Below are positions 1-8,620 of a stretch of DNA of 64,000 bases, one piece after another (the stretch's first letter is position 1; the number at the start of each line of letters is the position of its first letter). The translations under genes and the position numbers were made by a program. The DNA comes from Paenibacillus sp. sptzw28 (GTDB lineage: Bacteria > Bacillota > Bacilli > Paenibacillales > Paenibacillaceae). Where the stretch lies: the NCBI RefSeq assembly GCF_019550795.1, contig NZ_CP080545.1, forward strand, positions 2,375,501 to 2,439,500, read 5' to 3'. Under the pieces are notes generated by a model. The model had not been told where the DNA came from, searched no databases, and saw nothing but the letters and a program-made list of their open reading frames with translations.

Positions 1-108
1 CCTAGGTGGGCGAACCCCAGGGGTTCAGTCCACGTGGACGTATTGGATGAATTGGCTACGTTGTTCCATTCTGTTCATCATTAACTGTATTGATGATTCA
101 TGCGTTTA
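1..108. other. Window edge, no gene seen
   Basis: I see no coding signal here. A short palindrome (GAACCCCAGGGGTTC, about 14-28) is the only structure. The MOSC gene on the minus strand ends at 109. Confidence 0.4.
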
Positions 109-603
109 TTAGGATGTACTGATAATCCTAAGAGAATCGCCTTTACATATCTTTCCTTCACGTTCTACTGAACAAACAATTCCCCTTAATTTTTGAGCTG
201 CAGGCACAAATTCGCGGTGAAGGCCTGCTTGATTATAAATGTACTCAATTACCTTACCAGGTCCTAAGCAAGGAAGGTTCTCTCCTTCGCAAATAAGTCC
301 TGTTCCATCCGGGAAAATTAATCGAGCACCGGTCGAAAGCTCAGTTAACTTCGTTATCCCCCTTATCATTATGTTAGCTCCTAGCCATTCTGGCTTGATT
401 GATGGAAGCCCCATATGTTCAGCAATGCGTTGGCAGTCTTCGTATGAAACGATACTTATTTGTCGTCGGTTTGCAATCATCGTACCCCGCAGGTAAATTT
501 TTTGCCGAGAGTCCGCGGGACGGAGAATTCCATAATGACGATCCTCCGGAATGCCGCCAATTTCCACGTTGATGCTGGGTACCTCTTGTGTAACAAAGGT
601 CAC
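109..603 (-). CDS. MOSC domain protein
   Basis: A 164-residue protein resembling the short MOSC-domain proteins (molybdenum cofactor sulfurase C-terminal domain). Family-like segments are EDRHYG near residue 20, RPADSRQ and NRRQISIVS in the first half, EWLGAN near 73, and EGENLPCLGPG near 105-115, which holds the conserved cysteine of the fold. MOSC proteins are thought to carry sulfur or bind metal-sulfur cofactors; the substrate here is unknown. The start is a GTG directly after an in-frame stop and has no clear ribosome site. It may be translated by coupling to the methyltransferase, which ends 26 bases upstream on the same strand, or the true N-terminus may have been lost by a frameshift. 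Confidence 0.75.
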   Translation of the reverse strand: MTFVTQEVPSINVEIGGIPEDRHYGILRPADSRQKIYLRGTMIANRRQISIVSYEDCQRIAEHMGLPSIKPEWLGANIMIRGITKLTELSTGARLIFPDGTGLICEGENLPCLGPGKVIEYIYNQAGLHREFVPAAQKLRGIVCSVEREGKICKGDSLRIISTS

Positions 604-629
604 TTATTGTGATAGAAGTTTGAACGATG

Positions 630-1235
630 TTAGGTTTGTTTTTTATTAATGGCTTTAATAACAACAAAAATATCCTTATAGAACCGCTCTATCCTGTTAA
701 TTTTGAATCCTTCCTGCTTTACCAATTCAATCGTATCGCGGTTTAAATGGCATCCGTCACATAATCGTTTCCAAAGTGGCGTCATCCATTCTTGAAGTGG
801 ACCAAGAACCGGGTGTTTAACTTTTACATGCTCGAACATTAACATTTGTCCATCCGGCTTACAAACCCGACGTATTTCTTCCAATGCTTTACGTGACGTA
901 GGAATCGTACAAAAGACCAAAGTACACACGACACAGTCAAAGCTATCGTCTGGAAATGGTAAACTCTCCGCCCTTGCAGATATCACCTCAATTGGGATTT
1001 GGGCATTTTCTAATCTTACTAACGATCGCTGTCTCATAAGAGGATCTGGTTCGATTGCGGTGACCTTTTTCGCATGTTCATAAAAAGGAAAGTTTAATCC
1101 TGTCCCTGATCCGATCTCCAACACGATTCCGTTCGCATTCTGAAGTAATTGTTTTCGAATATGTTCAAATCGTCTTCGCTCAAGCGGCTTCATTATAATA
1201 TCATAAGCTTCAGGAAACCATTTTCCCAATACCAT
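630..1235 (-). CDS. Class I SAM-dependent methyltransferase (UbiE-like)
   Basis: A 201-residue methyltransferase with the Rossmann SAM-binding motif VLEIGSGTGLNFPFY (about 39-53), the acidic strand end AIEPDP (about 60-65) and a motif IV-like FDCVVCTLVFCTIP (about 99-112). The resemblance is to small UbiE/phosphatidylethanolamine-type enzymes, but the acceptor cannot be told from sequence. It precedes the MOSC gene on the same strand with a 26-base gap, so the two are probably one transcript. The surrounding 1-2.8 kb looks more AT-rich than the rest of the window. Confidence 0.8.
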   Translation of the reverse strand: MVLGKWFPEAYDIIMKPLERRRFEHIRKQLLQNANGIVLEIGSGTGLNFPFYEHAKKVTAIEPDPLMRQRSLVRLENAQIPIEVISARAESLPFPDDSFDCVVCTLVFCTIPTSRKALEEIRRVCKPDGQMLMFEHVKVKHPVLGPLQEWMTPLWKRLCDGCHLNRDTIELVKQEGFKINRIERFYKDIFVVIKAINKKQT

Positions 1236-1339
1236 TCACCCCAAAGTAATAACAAACTATAACAAACTGTTTGATGCCTGTTTTGTGGCAGGGACTCGTT
1301 ATGCGATAATTCTTCTATTCTTTTTCTCCTCTTCATCCA

Positions 1340-1606
1340 TTGATTTCAATATTGGGCATCTTTAATATTTTAACGCAGTTAAGCGCACTTGTATTGCTGC
1401 CCTTTATTGAGGGCGACGCACTGCTCATAATTGCTTTATTCGGGGGAGAAGAACATAATTATATAGGGGTACAAGGATATCTCTTGTTTGTTATTCGCAC
1501 ATCCCTTTTCCTATGGTTTATTTTGGAATGTGCTCGTTTTTCCTTTGACTACCCTAATCCGAATATAAGCACCCGTATACGAAAAACTCAAAAGGAGCAT
1601 AACTAG
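1340..1606 (+). CDS. Hypothetical membrane protein, possibly N-truncated
   Basis: An 88-residue reading frame with two hydrophobic segments (about 1-32 and 46-65), ending directly against the ATG of the next membrane gene. The only start is TTG at 1340 without a visible ribosome site, although the frame is open back to 1310. It could be the C-terminal part of a longer membrane protein or a weakly translated small gene. I do not recognise a family. Confidence 0.4.
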   Translation: MISILGIFNILTQLSALVLLPFIEGDALLIIALFGGEEHNYIGVQGYLLFVIRTSLFLWFILECARFSFDYPNPNISTRIRKTQKEHN

Positions 1607-2272
1607 ATGAAATCCTGGTCAAACATTAAGGAAATGACAAAATCGAAGCACGAGATTCCCAAAAATCTCCGGATTTCACGCTGGTCTTTTCTGATTGCCA
1701 TATTCGTAATCGGAGCTCTGCTTGCTTCACTACCTGAGATGTTAACGGTTGGTGCAAGCTGGTTTATACCCGCCATCTCATTTATGCTTCTTGTTCCACT
1801 AATCTATACTGTCGCAAGGGGCCATCATGTATTCACTCGTATATTGACCTTTATCATTCTTGGGATTGTGACATCGGGGCTCATCAGCAGTGTTATTTTT
1901 CTAATCGACACGTTGTTTACTCATAAAGCTGTAGCTTCGAGTTTATTTCGGGATGCGGTTCTATTATGGGTAGCTAATGTCATTGTTTTTACAGTTTGGT
2001 ATTGGGAAGTAGATCAAGGAGGGCCAGTCTCTCGCCACACCGGGCAAAGCCAATCACCGGATTTTCTTTTCCCACAAATAGCGGCAGGCTTGACAAATTG
2101 GAAACCGGGCTTTTTTGATTATTTATTTCTGGCGTTTAATACAAATACTGCTTTCAGCCCAACTGATACGTCGGTTATGTCGCGACGTGCAAAACTGCTA
2201 ATGATGACACAAGCTTCCATTTCGCTAGTCATTCTTGCTGTATTAGCTGCCCGTGCCGTAAACATCGTATGA
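1607..2272 (+). CDS. Integral membrane protein, DUF1345-like
   Basis: A 221-residue protein with five to six predicted membrane segments (about 27-46, 48-70, 77-98, 115-133, 170-190, 198-218). The C-terminal stretch FNTNTAFSPTDTSVMSRRAK (about 177-196), followed by a last helix, resembles DUF1345 membrane proteins, whose function is unknown. It starts immediately after the stop of the preceding frame and overlaps the following SRPBCC remnant by four bases (ATGA), so these genes were probably one operon. Confidence 0.6.
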   Translation: MKSWSNIKEMTKSKHEIPKNLRISRWSFLIAIFVIGALLASLPEMLTVGASWFIPAISFMLLVPLIYTVARGHHVFTRILTFIILGIVTSGLISSVIFLIDTLFTHKAVASSLFRDAVLLWVANVIVFTVWYWEVDQGGPVSRHTGQSQSPDFLFPQIAAGLTNWKPGFFDYLFLAFNTNTAFSPTDTSVMSRRAKLLMMTQASISLVILAVLAARAVNIV

Positions 2273-2559
2273 AACCGGCTGATGGATTTATACCGGAAAT
2301 CCGTAAAACGGTTGTCCTCAATGCTCCGATTGAAAAAGTATGGAAAGCTGTAGCTGCTTCGGAAGGTATTGCCGCATGGTGGATGGCTAATACTTTTAAA
2401 CCTATCGTGGGCAGTGAATTCATCCTTCATGCAGGGCATTTCGCTGATTCCCCATGTAAAGTGACAGAACTCGATCCACCGAATCGTGTTGGCATTGACT
2501 GGGGAGATGACTGGCACCGTCAAATATGTAGAGGCTTAAGTTCACTGCGCCTGCATTAA
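2269..2559 (+). pseudogene. Truncated SRPBCC/AHSA1-domain protein
   Basis: The first ~85 residues match the N-terminal half of SRPBCC/AHSA1 proteins (VVLNAPIEKVWKAVAASEGI, AWWMANTFKPIVGSEF, CKVTELDPPNRVGIDWGDDWH). The family is normally about 140-160 residues. Here the frame runs out after WGDDWH into an unrelated tail and stops at 2559. What follows at once, in another frame, is the start region of an ArsR-type protein. In Bacillales an ArsR gene usually precedes such an SRPBCC gene, so the reversed, truncated arrangement suggests a deletion between tandem copies. Confidence 0.65.
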
Positions 2560-2828
2560 AGCACGATGTATTTCAGGCAATCGCCGACCCTACCCGCCGA
2601 AGGCTGATTAAATTGCTTGCCGACAAGGAAATGCCGATTGCTGCAATAACGGAATGTTTCCCGCTTACGCGCACAGCTGTCAACAAGCATCTGCATATTC
2701 GATCTGATGCGGGACTTTTCAGCAGTCAGAAGGTCGGACGGGAAACGCGGTACAAGCTTCAGCCAGAGCCCCTGGTGGAAATAAAACAATGGCTAACCTT
2801 TTTTGAAAAATATTGGGATGAAAAGTAA
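2532..2828 (+). pseudogene. ArsR-family HTH regulator remnant, start lost
   Basis: From 2532 the frame encodes a typical ArsR N-terminal region (ALKHDVFQAIADPTRRRLIK) continuing through the winged helix-turn-helix to VGRETRYKLQPEPLVEIKQW and stopping after YWDEK. No ATG, GTG or TTG precedes the conserved core; the first possible start is an internal TTG at 2613, which would cut off helix 1. The usual tail of about 10-15 residues after WDEK is also missing. It overlaps the end of the SRPBCC fragment. I read it as a decayed gene. Confidence 0.6.
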
Positions 2829-2973
2829 GAACCGGGATGCGTATTATTATGCTCTCGGTTTTTTCATTGTACGCCCGGCATGGGCGTATCTCTACGGTGA
2901 AAACCCGGAATGGGGCTGGCAAGCGCCTCCGCGGAATAAATTGCTGACGCTCACAGATGAGTGGAATGATTAG
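2818..2973 (+). CDS. Small hypothetical protein (51 aa)
   Basis: An ATG at 2818 overlaps the ArsR stop and opens 51 codons rich in aromatic residues (a Tyr run near residues 9-11, then WAYLYGENPEWGWQAPPRN). The composition looks protein-like, but there is no ribosome site and I recognise no family. It may be a small gene coupled to the upstream frame or a remnant. Confidence 0.25.
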   Translation: MKSKNRDAYYYALGFFIVRPAWAYLYGENPEWGWQAPPRNKLLTLTDEWND

Positions 2974-3121
2974 GTAAAAGTTAGTAATAAGGAAATGGTA
3001 TTCCTTAAGAAAGCGTTTATGATACAATACGAAAAGTCAGACGAAGCCAACTAAGACAATATGGCTTGAATATATGATGATTTTTAAAAGCTATTACACT
3101 AATGAGGAGGAAATTAAAAGA

Positions 3122-4666
3122 ATGGAACAACGTGAACAGTGGGGGACCAGGGTAGGCTTCATACTGGCTGCAGTCGGCTCGGCGGTCGGGTTAGGAAATA
3201 TCTGGAGGTTTCCGTACGTTGTGTACGAAAACGGCGGAGGGGCGTTCTTAATTCCTTACTTCTTCGCTTTAATAACAGCTGGGATTCCAATTCTGCTGTT
3301 AGAATTCGGTATCGGTCGGACAGGCAGAGGGTCCGCGCCTTTATCGTTGAGCAAGCTGTCCCGCAAGTTCGAATGGCTCGGCTGGTGGCAGGTGTTGATT
3401 AGTTTTGTTATTACAACCTATTATGTTGCGGTAGTTGCCTGGGCGGTCAGCTATTTCTTCTACTCGTTCAACTTAAGTTGGGGTGAAGATACGAAAGCTT
3501 TTTTATTCGGAACCTATCTGGGTGTTCCCGATGATGCTGTTACGGAGTCGGGTTTGAATTTAGGAGGTTTACAGTGGCACATTTTGCTCCCACTAATCGC
3601 AGTTTGGGCAGGGACCTATTATGTGCTTATCCGCGGCGTGAAAAAAGGAATTGAAATGATGAGCAAAATTTTCATACCGATTCTGTTTGTTCTCATGATA
3701 CTGATTGTAATCCGTGCTATTACGCTGCCGGGCGCAGCTGTAGGATTGGATCACCTGTTAACTCCTAATTTCGCTAAAATATTGCCTGGCTTTCTCGGCG
3801 GCACAAATCCGGAATGGTATAGTGTCTGGATGGCCGCATATGGGCAAATATTTTTCAGCCTTTCTGTTGCGTTTGCTATCATGATTACCTATAGCAGCTA
3901 TATGGACAAGAAACAGGAAGTCAATAACAGTGGCTTTATCATGGCTTTCAGCAACTGCGGTTTTGAATTCCTTGCTGCAATAGGCGTGTTCGCGGCAATC
4001 GGATTTATGGCCGTATCCACTGGCAGTGAAGTGAAAGACGTGGCTGCCTCAGGAGTTGGTCTCGCTTTTGTCGTGTTTCCAAAGATAATTAATACGTTCC
4101 CCATATTCAACAGTGCATTTGGGATGCTCTTTTTCCTATCGCTTATCATTGCCGGTTTCACATCATTGATCTCAATCGTGGAAGTTTTAATCGCATCTTT
4201 GATGGATAAGTTTCGCCTGACCCGAAAGGCGGCCGTCAATGGTGTAGTCGGCGTTTGTGCGCTCGTGAGTATCATCTATACAACCGGTGCCGGAATAGTG
4301 CTGCTGGATATCATAGATCACTTCATCAACAACTTCGGTATTGTTATTGCCGGTCTGCTTGAGGTCGTCCTCGTCGGCTGGTTTGCTAATATAACCCGCA
4401 TTCGGGAAGATAACAACCTGGTATCCGACTTTCGTGTAGGGACCTGGTGGAATATCATGATTATGGGCGTTACTCCGCTCGTATTGCTCTTTATGTCATA
4501 TAAGAATTTCCAGCTGGAATTCACAAAAGCCTATGAGGGGTACCCGTTTTATGCACTATTAACATTCGGATGGCTTTTGGTTTGCGCAACTTTATTGATT
4601 TCGTTCATTGTAGCATACATGTTTAAATGGAAAACAGATATCAAACAGGAGGGATTCCGGGCATGA
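3122..4666 (+). CDS. Sodium:neurotransmitter symporter family transporter (MetP-like)
   Basis: A 514-residue transporter of the NSS/SNF family, which imports amino acids with sodium. The N-terminus is diagnostic: WGTRVGFILAAVGSAVGLGN, then WRFPYVVYENGGGAFLIPYF (unwound helix 1 and helix 2). About 11-12 membrane helices follow. An in-frame ATG at 3074 exists, but the ribosome site GAGGAGG (3104-3110) serves the ATG at 3122. The last bases overlap the start of a 34-residue partner resembling MetS. In Corynebacterium, MetP with MetS takes up methionine and alanine; that substrate is inferred here, not shown. Confidence 0.85.
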   Translation: MEQREQWGTRVGFILAAVGSAVGLGNIWRFPYVVYENGGGAFLIPYFFALITAGIPILLLEFGIGRTGRGSAPLSLSKLSRKFEWLGWWQVLISFVITTYYVAVVAWAVSYFFYSFNLSWGEDTKAFLFGTYLGVPDDAVTESGLNLGGLQWHILLPLIAVWAGTYYVLIRGVKKGIEMMSKIFIPILFVLMILIVIRAITLPGAAVGLDHLLTPNFAKILPGFLGGTNPEWYSVWMAAYGQIFFSLSVAFAIMITYSSYMDKKQEVNNSGFIMAFSNCGFEFLAAIGVFAAIGFMAVSTGSEVKDVAASGVGLAFVVFPKIINTFPIFNSAFGMLFFLSLIIAGFTSLISIVEVLIASLMDKFRLTRKAAVNGVVGVCALVSIIYTTGAGIVLLDIIDHFINNFGIVIAGLLEVVLVGWFANITRIREDNNLVSDFRVGTWWNIMIMGVTPLVLLFMSYKNFQLEFTKAYEGYPFYALLTFGWLLVCATLLISFIVAYMFKWKTDIKQEGFRA

Positions 4667-4767
4667 GCGGAGCGGCGATTGGTATGTTACTGTTCGGGGC
4701 AGTCTTATTATGGGGCGGACTCGTTCTTACGATTGCTATAGCAATTAAGAAAAGTAAAAAAGCGTAA
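4663..4767 (+). CDS. MetS-like small subunit of NSS transporter (34 aa)
   Basis: A 34-codon gene overlapping the transporter stop by ATGA, with ribosome site AGGAGGG (4647-4653). It encodes one hydrophobic helix (about residues 4-27) and a lysine-rich end KKSKKA. Size, topology and position fit the MetS family of NSS transporter small subunits, short single-span proteins found beside MetP transporters. Confidence 0.8.
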   Translation: MSGAAIGMLLFGAVLLWGGLVLTIAIAIKKSKKA

Positions 4768-4803
4768 AATCCCTTTACGCCCCAGTTCAAATAGAACGTT
4801 GAT

Positions 4804-4844
4804 GCGCAAAAACCCCGATCCAATGCGATTGGGTTTTTTTGCGC
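4804..4844 (+). terminator. Rho-independent terminator after the MetPS-like pair
   Basis: An inverted repeat GCGCAAAAA.CCC / GGG.TTTTTTTGCGC with a T run ends the transporter operon. Confidence 0.75.
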
Positions 4845-5007
4845 CTAGGAGAAGACGGCATGCTGGGCCGTCACAGACCGTCCCGATTGCATAATAATTA
4901 ACAAATAAAACACACTACTCCTATACAAGACATGGCCAAGTCAAGCCAAAGGGGTTTTTATTATTACGACACGTATTTCCAAAGCGCCGCGCGAAACTCG
5001 AAAATTC

Positions 5008-6021
5008 ATGCCGGAGCTGGTCTATTTTGAACCGGATGCGCTTGAATACCCGAAAGGAAAGCAGATCTTAGAGTGGGCTAAACATCACGCTTTGCCCGTT
5101 CATATGACAACTTCCCACAACCGGATTACGAACCTGCCAGGAGAAACGGAACTCGAGAAGTATAAGATCGCGAAGAACACGTTAGTGGTCGGTATTCGCA
5201 AAACGCTCACATTCGACACATCGAAGCCGTCGGCCGAATATGCGATTCCGATAGCTACCGGCTGCATGGGGCACTGCCATTACTGTTATCTTCAAACGAC
5301 GCTTGGGGCCAAGCCGTATATACGGGTTTATGTCAATATTGAAGACATTCTGCAAGCCGCGCACAAATATATAGAAGAACGTGACCCGGAAGTAACCCGC
5401 TTTGAAGCCGCTTGCACCTCAGACCCTGTAGGCATAGAGCATATTACGGGATCCTTGAAGCAGCTAATCGAATTTATGGCCGACCAGCCAAGCGGTCGAT
5501 TGCGTTTTGTTACGAAATATCATCATGTAGATACGCTGCTTGACGCCAGACATAATGGACATACACGCTTTCGTTTCAGCATCAATGCCGATTACGTGAT
5601 TCGTCATTTCGAACCGTCCACTTCCAGCTTCCAGGAACGGATAACTGCAGCAGGTAAAGTCGCTCGAGCAGGTTATCCCCTTGGCTTTATCATCGCGCCG
5701 ATTATATGGCATGAAGGATGGGAGCAGGGATATGCGGACCTGCTTTCAAGGGTGGCGGAGACGCTGCCCCCTGAAGCCTCATCCGATCTGACGTTTGAGC
5801 TGATCCAGCACCGGTTTACGAAAACAGCGAAGAGAGTAATCGAAGCACGCTACCCCAAGACCAAGCTGGAGATGGACGAAGCCAAACGCAAATACAAATG
5901 GGGACGCTGGGGCCAAGGCAAATATGTGTATCCCGACGAACAGGCGCAGGCGTTGCGCGAGTTCATAACGGAGAAAATATTCCTCCATTTTCCTTTAGCC
6001 AAAATTGAATACTTCACTTAA
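5008..6021 (+). CDS. splB: Spore photoproduct lyase
   Basis: A radical-SAM DNA repair enzyme that splits the spore photoproduct thymine dimer during germination. The iron-sulfur motif C86-x3-C90-x2-C93 lies in ATGCMGHCHYCYLQTT. The cysteine in RFEAACTSDPVG (C136) matches the hydrogen-donor cysteine of the Bacillus enzyme (C141). The protein is close to full length (337 versus about 342 residues) and ends with the family signature AKIEYFT. The first ATG has no ribosome site and lies a few residues inside the usual N-terminus. The frame stays open upstream, and ATT codons at 4960 and 4963 lie just behind AAAGGGG (4948-4954), so a rare ATT start is possible. No splA is seen upstream. Confidence 0.93.
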   Translation: MPELVYFEPDALEYPKGKQILEWAKHHALPVHMTTSHNRITNLPGETELEKYKIAKNTLVVGIRKTLTFDTSKPSAEYAIPIATGCMGHCHYCYLQTTLGAKPYIRVYVNIEDILQAAHKYIEERDPEVTRFEAACTSDPVGIEHITGSLKQLIEFMADQPSGRLRFVTKYHHVDTLLDARHNGHTRFRFSINADYVIRHFEPSTSSFQERITAAGKVARAGYPLGFIIAPIIWHEGWEQGYADLLSRVAETLPPEASSDLTFELIQHRFTKTAKRVIEARYPKTKLEMDEAKRKYKWGRWGQGKYVYPDEQAQALREFITEKIFLHFPLAKIEYFT

Positions 6022-6025
6022 TGAC

Positions 6026-6060
6026 AGAGCTGAACGGGCAGGCGTTCAGCTCTTTCAATT
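6026..6060 (+). terminator. Terminator after splB
   Basis: A hairpin GAGCTGAACG / CGTTCAGCTC followed by TTTCAATTT, directly after the splB stop. Confidence 0.65.
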
Positions 6061-6136
6061 TATTACGTTTGAAATGGAACACGTCAGGCACTACTGTTGC
6101 GGAGACTTCTACGGTTTCCCCAAGGATAGTCCAATA

Positions 6137-6165
6137 TTGACTTTAAAAATAAGGAATGATATAAA
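6137..6165 (+). promoter_or_regulatory. Sigma-A promoter of htpG
   Basis: TTGACT (6137-6142), a 17-base spacer and TATAAA (6160-6165). Transcription would start near 6172, just before the CIRCE element. Confidence 0.7.
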
Positions 6166-6176
6166 AAAACTAGTGA

Positions 6177-6203
6177 CTGGCACTCAAAGGACTCGAGTGC
6201 TAA
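6177..6203 (+). promoter_or_regulatory. CIRCE element (HrcA operator) upstream of htpG
   Basis: The sequence CTGGCACTC - 9 bases - GAGTGCTAA matches the CIRCE consensus TTAGCACTC-N9-GAGTGCTAA at all but two positions, with the exact 9-base spacing. It begins about five bases after the predicted transcription start, the usual place for HrcA repression. Confidence 0.85.
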
Positions 6204-6254
6204 CGCGCCTCATGACGAAATCGTTCGAATATTACAAAGGGAGAGAGTAGTTCA

Positions 6255-8135
6255 ATGGAAAAAAAGCAGTTTCAAGCGGAATCAAAACGTCTGTTGGAAA
6301 TGATGATCAACTCCATTTATACGCAGAGAGAAATTTTTCTCAGAGAGCTGATCTCCAACGCCAGTGACGCGATTGACAAAATGTACTATCTCGCATTAAC
6401 CGACCCGAATCTCGTTTTTGATAAAGACAGCTACTATATCAAGGTGATTGCCGACAAGAATAGTAGAACGCTCACGATCCGCGACACCGGTGTCGGGATG
6501 ACGAGGGAAGAGCTCGAGAACAATCTTGGCGTTATTGCGAAGAGCGGTTCTTTGGCATTCAAGAAAGAGAACGATTCGAAAGACGGCCATGATATTATCG
6601 GTCAATTCGGCGTTGGTTTCTATTCCGCTTTCATGGTAGCCGATGCCGTTACCGTCATCAGCAAATCTTTAACCGGCGACAGCGCATACAAGTGGGAATC
6701 CACAGGTACAGACGGGTACACAATTGAACCTTATGAGAAAGACACGTTTGGTACCGAGGTTATTTTGAAAATAAAAGACAATACCGAGGAAGAAAGCTTC
6801 GATGAGTTCCTGGAGGATTACCGTTTAAAGTCTATTATCAAAAAATACTCCGACTTCATCAGATATCCCATTATGATGGACGTTGCCGGGAAAAGACCGA
6901 AGGAAGGCAGCGACAGCGAACTCGAGGATTACCAGGAAGAACAGCGTGTCAACAGCATGGTTCCGATCTGGAGAAAGAACAAAAGCGAGCTTACAGCGGA
7001 AGACTACGAGAATTTCTATGCCGAGAAGCATTACGGCTTCGATAAGCCGATCAAGCATATTCATATCAGCGCCGATGGAGCCGTTGTCTATCAGGCAATC
7101 CTGTATATTCCGGAAAGTATTCCGTTCGATTACTATTCCAAGGAATATGAAAAAGGGCTCGAGCTTTATTCTAGCGGCGTGTTGATCATGAATAAATGTC
7201 CGGACCTGCTTCCCGACTATTTCAGCTTTGTTAAAGGGATGGTCGATTCGGAAAGCCTGTCGCTCAACATCTCAAGGGAGATGCTGCAGCATGACCGGCA
7301 GCTGAAGCTGATCGCCAAGAATATTACGAGCAAAATTAAAAGCCAGCTGCAAAGCCTGTTAAAGGATGAAAGAGAGAAGTATGAGCAGTTTTACAAATCC
7401 TTCGGCAGACAGCTGAAATACGGCATATACAGCGATTATGGGACACACAAGGAAGTTTTGCAGGATCTGCTTATGTTCTATTCGTCCAAAGAGAAGAAGC
7501 CGGTCACATTGGATGAATATGTATCGAGAATGCCGGAAGACCAGAAGTATATCTACTACGCATCCGGTGAATCGAATGAGAGAATCGAGAAGCTTCCGCA
7601 GACGGAGCTTGTTTCGGAGAAAGGATACGAGATTTTATACTTCACCGACGATATCGACGAGTTCGCCATAAAGATGGTCATGAAGTATAAAGACAAAGAA
7701 TTCAAATCCGTCTCAAGCGGGGATCTTGGCATAGAAGCGGACGATAAACAGAGCGATGCCGATTCGGCCAACAACGACAACAATGAGCTGTTCGAGTATA
7801 TGAAGAGTCTGTTGTCCGGAAAAGTGGCGGATGTAAAAGCCTCGAAGAGACTTAAGTCGCATCCCGTATGTTTATCTGCGGACGGCGAGGTTACGATCGA
7901 GATGGAAAAGATTTTAAACGCCATGCCGAATAATCCCAATGTTAAAGCCGAGAAAATCCTGGAAATCAATATCAATCACACGGTATTTCAATCGTTGAAG
8001 GATGCATTTGAGCAGGATCGGGAGAAGCTCAATCTGTATACCGCCCTGTTGTACAATCAGGCACTGTTAATTGAAGGATTGACCATACAGGATCCGGTTG
8101 AGTTCACAAACGATATTTGCAAAATCATGGTTTGA
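6255..8135 (+). CDS. htpG: Chaperone HtpG (bacterial Hsp90)
   Basis: A 626-residue Hsp90 with the N-terminal ATPase domain: [17 protein letters not shown] (about 25-41), the ATP-lid residues [14 protein letters not shown], and [17 protein letters not shown] middle domain follows, with [10 protein letters not shown] near residue 337, then a C-terminal dimerisation domain. It is an ATP-dependent cytosolic chaperone. The ribosome site GGGAGAG lies just before the ATG. The gene stands alone between two terminators behind a sigma-A promoter and a CIRCE element, so HrcA control is expected. That differs from B. subtilis, where htpG is not in the HrcA class. Confidence 0.97.
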   Translation: MEKKQFQAESKRLLEMMINSIYTQREIFLRELISNASDAIDKMYYLALTDPNLVFDKDSYYIKVIADKNSRTLTIRDTGVGMTREELENNLGVIAKSGSLAFKKENDSKDGHDIIGQFGVGFYSAFMVADAVTVISKSLTGDSAYKWESTGTDGYTIEPYEKDTFGTEVILKIKDNTEEESFDEFLEDYRLKSIIKKYSDFIRYPIMMDVAGKRPKEGSDSELEDYQEEQRVNSMVPIWRKNKSELTAEDYENFYAEKHYGFDKPIKHIHISADGAVVYQAILYIPESIPFDYYSKEYEKGLELYSSGVLIMNKCPDLLPDYFSFVKGMVDSESLSLNISREMLQHDRQLKLIAKNITSKIKSQLQSLLKDEREKYEQFYKSFGRQLKYGIYSDYGTHKEVLQDLLMFYSSKEKKPVTLDEYVSRMPEDQKYIYYASGESNERIEKLPQTELVSEKGYEILYFTDDIDEFAIKMVMKYKDKEFKSVSSGDLGIEADDKQSDADSANNDNNELFEYMKSLLSGKVADVKASKRLKSHPVCLSADGEVTIEMEKILNAMPNNPNVKAEKILEININHTVFQSLKDAFEQDREKLNLYTALLYNQALLIEGLTIQDPVEFTNDICKIMV

Positions 8136-8165
8136 TTCAGGCGCAACGTCATCATAGAGAACAAG

Positions 8166-8196
8166 CAAAAACGCAGCCAAATGAGGCTGCTTTTTG
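8166..8196 (+). terminator. Terminator after htpG
   Basis: Hairpin GCAGCC-aaatga-GGCTGC followed by TTTTT. Confidence 0.8.
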
Positions 8197-8249
8197 CTAT
8201 TGTTGGCGTATTATAATTAAACCAAATGGTGGAATAGGAGGAAGAGGCC

Positions 8250-8606
8250 ATGGTAAATACCGATGTGATTCGCAGCCTCGCGCTTGCCCTGCCGAAAACG
8301 GAAGAGCGAGAGCATTGGGGCAAACCGTCATTTCGGGTGCAAAGTAAGATTTTTGCAGTCGTTCAACCGGATGGCGTCTCCTTATTGATCAAAACGACAA
8401 AAGAGGAGCAAATCGCTTATACGACAATGGCGCCGGATATCTTTCGGTTGCCAGACGGGTTCGCTAATATGAACTTTGTGGTCCTTCGTATGGATCGCAT
8501 TGATCCGGCCGAATTGCATGATTTGTTAATCATGGCATGGAAACTTGCAGCTCCTAAACAATTGGTGAAAGCATTCAATGAATTAGGCAAGAAAGCCGAT
8601 AGCTAG
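8250..8606 (+). CDS. MmcQ/YjbR family protein
   Basis: A 118-residue protein of the MmcQ/YjbR family (CyaY-like fold). Recognisable parts are ALPKTEEREHWGKPSFRVQS near the N-terminus and KIFAVVQPDG in the centre. The family is often called DNA-binding, but its cellular role is not established. The ribosome site GGAGGAAGAGG precedes the ATG. It is a single gene; the downstream gene runs in the opposite direction. Confidence 0.8.
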   Translation: MVNTDVIRSLALALPKTEEREHWGKPSFRVQSKIFAVVQPDGVSLLIKTTKEEQIAYTTMAPDIFRLPDGFANMNFVVLRMDRIDPAELHDLLIMAWKLAAPKQLVKAFNELGKKADS

Positions 8607-8620
8607 CTCCAGAAATCGCT

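Noticed and set aside
6005..6250. 81-residue ORF between splB and htpG
   Set aside because: It overlaps the splB end, the terminator hairpin, the htpG promoter and the CIRCE element, and has no ribosome site or recognisable domain.
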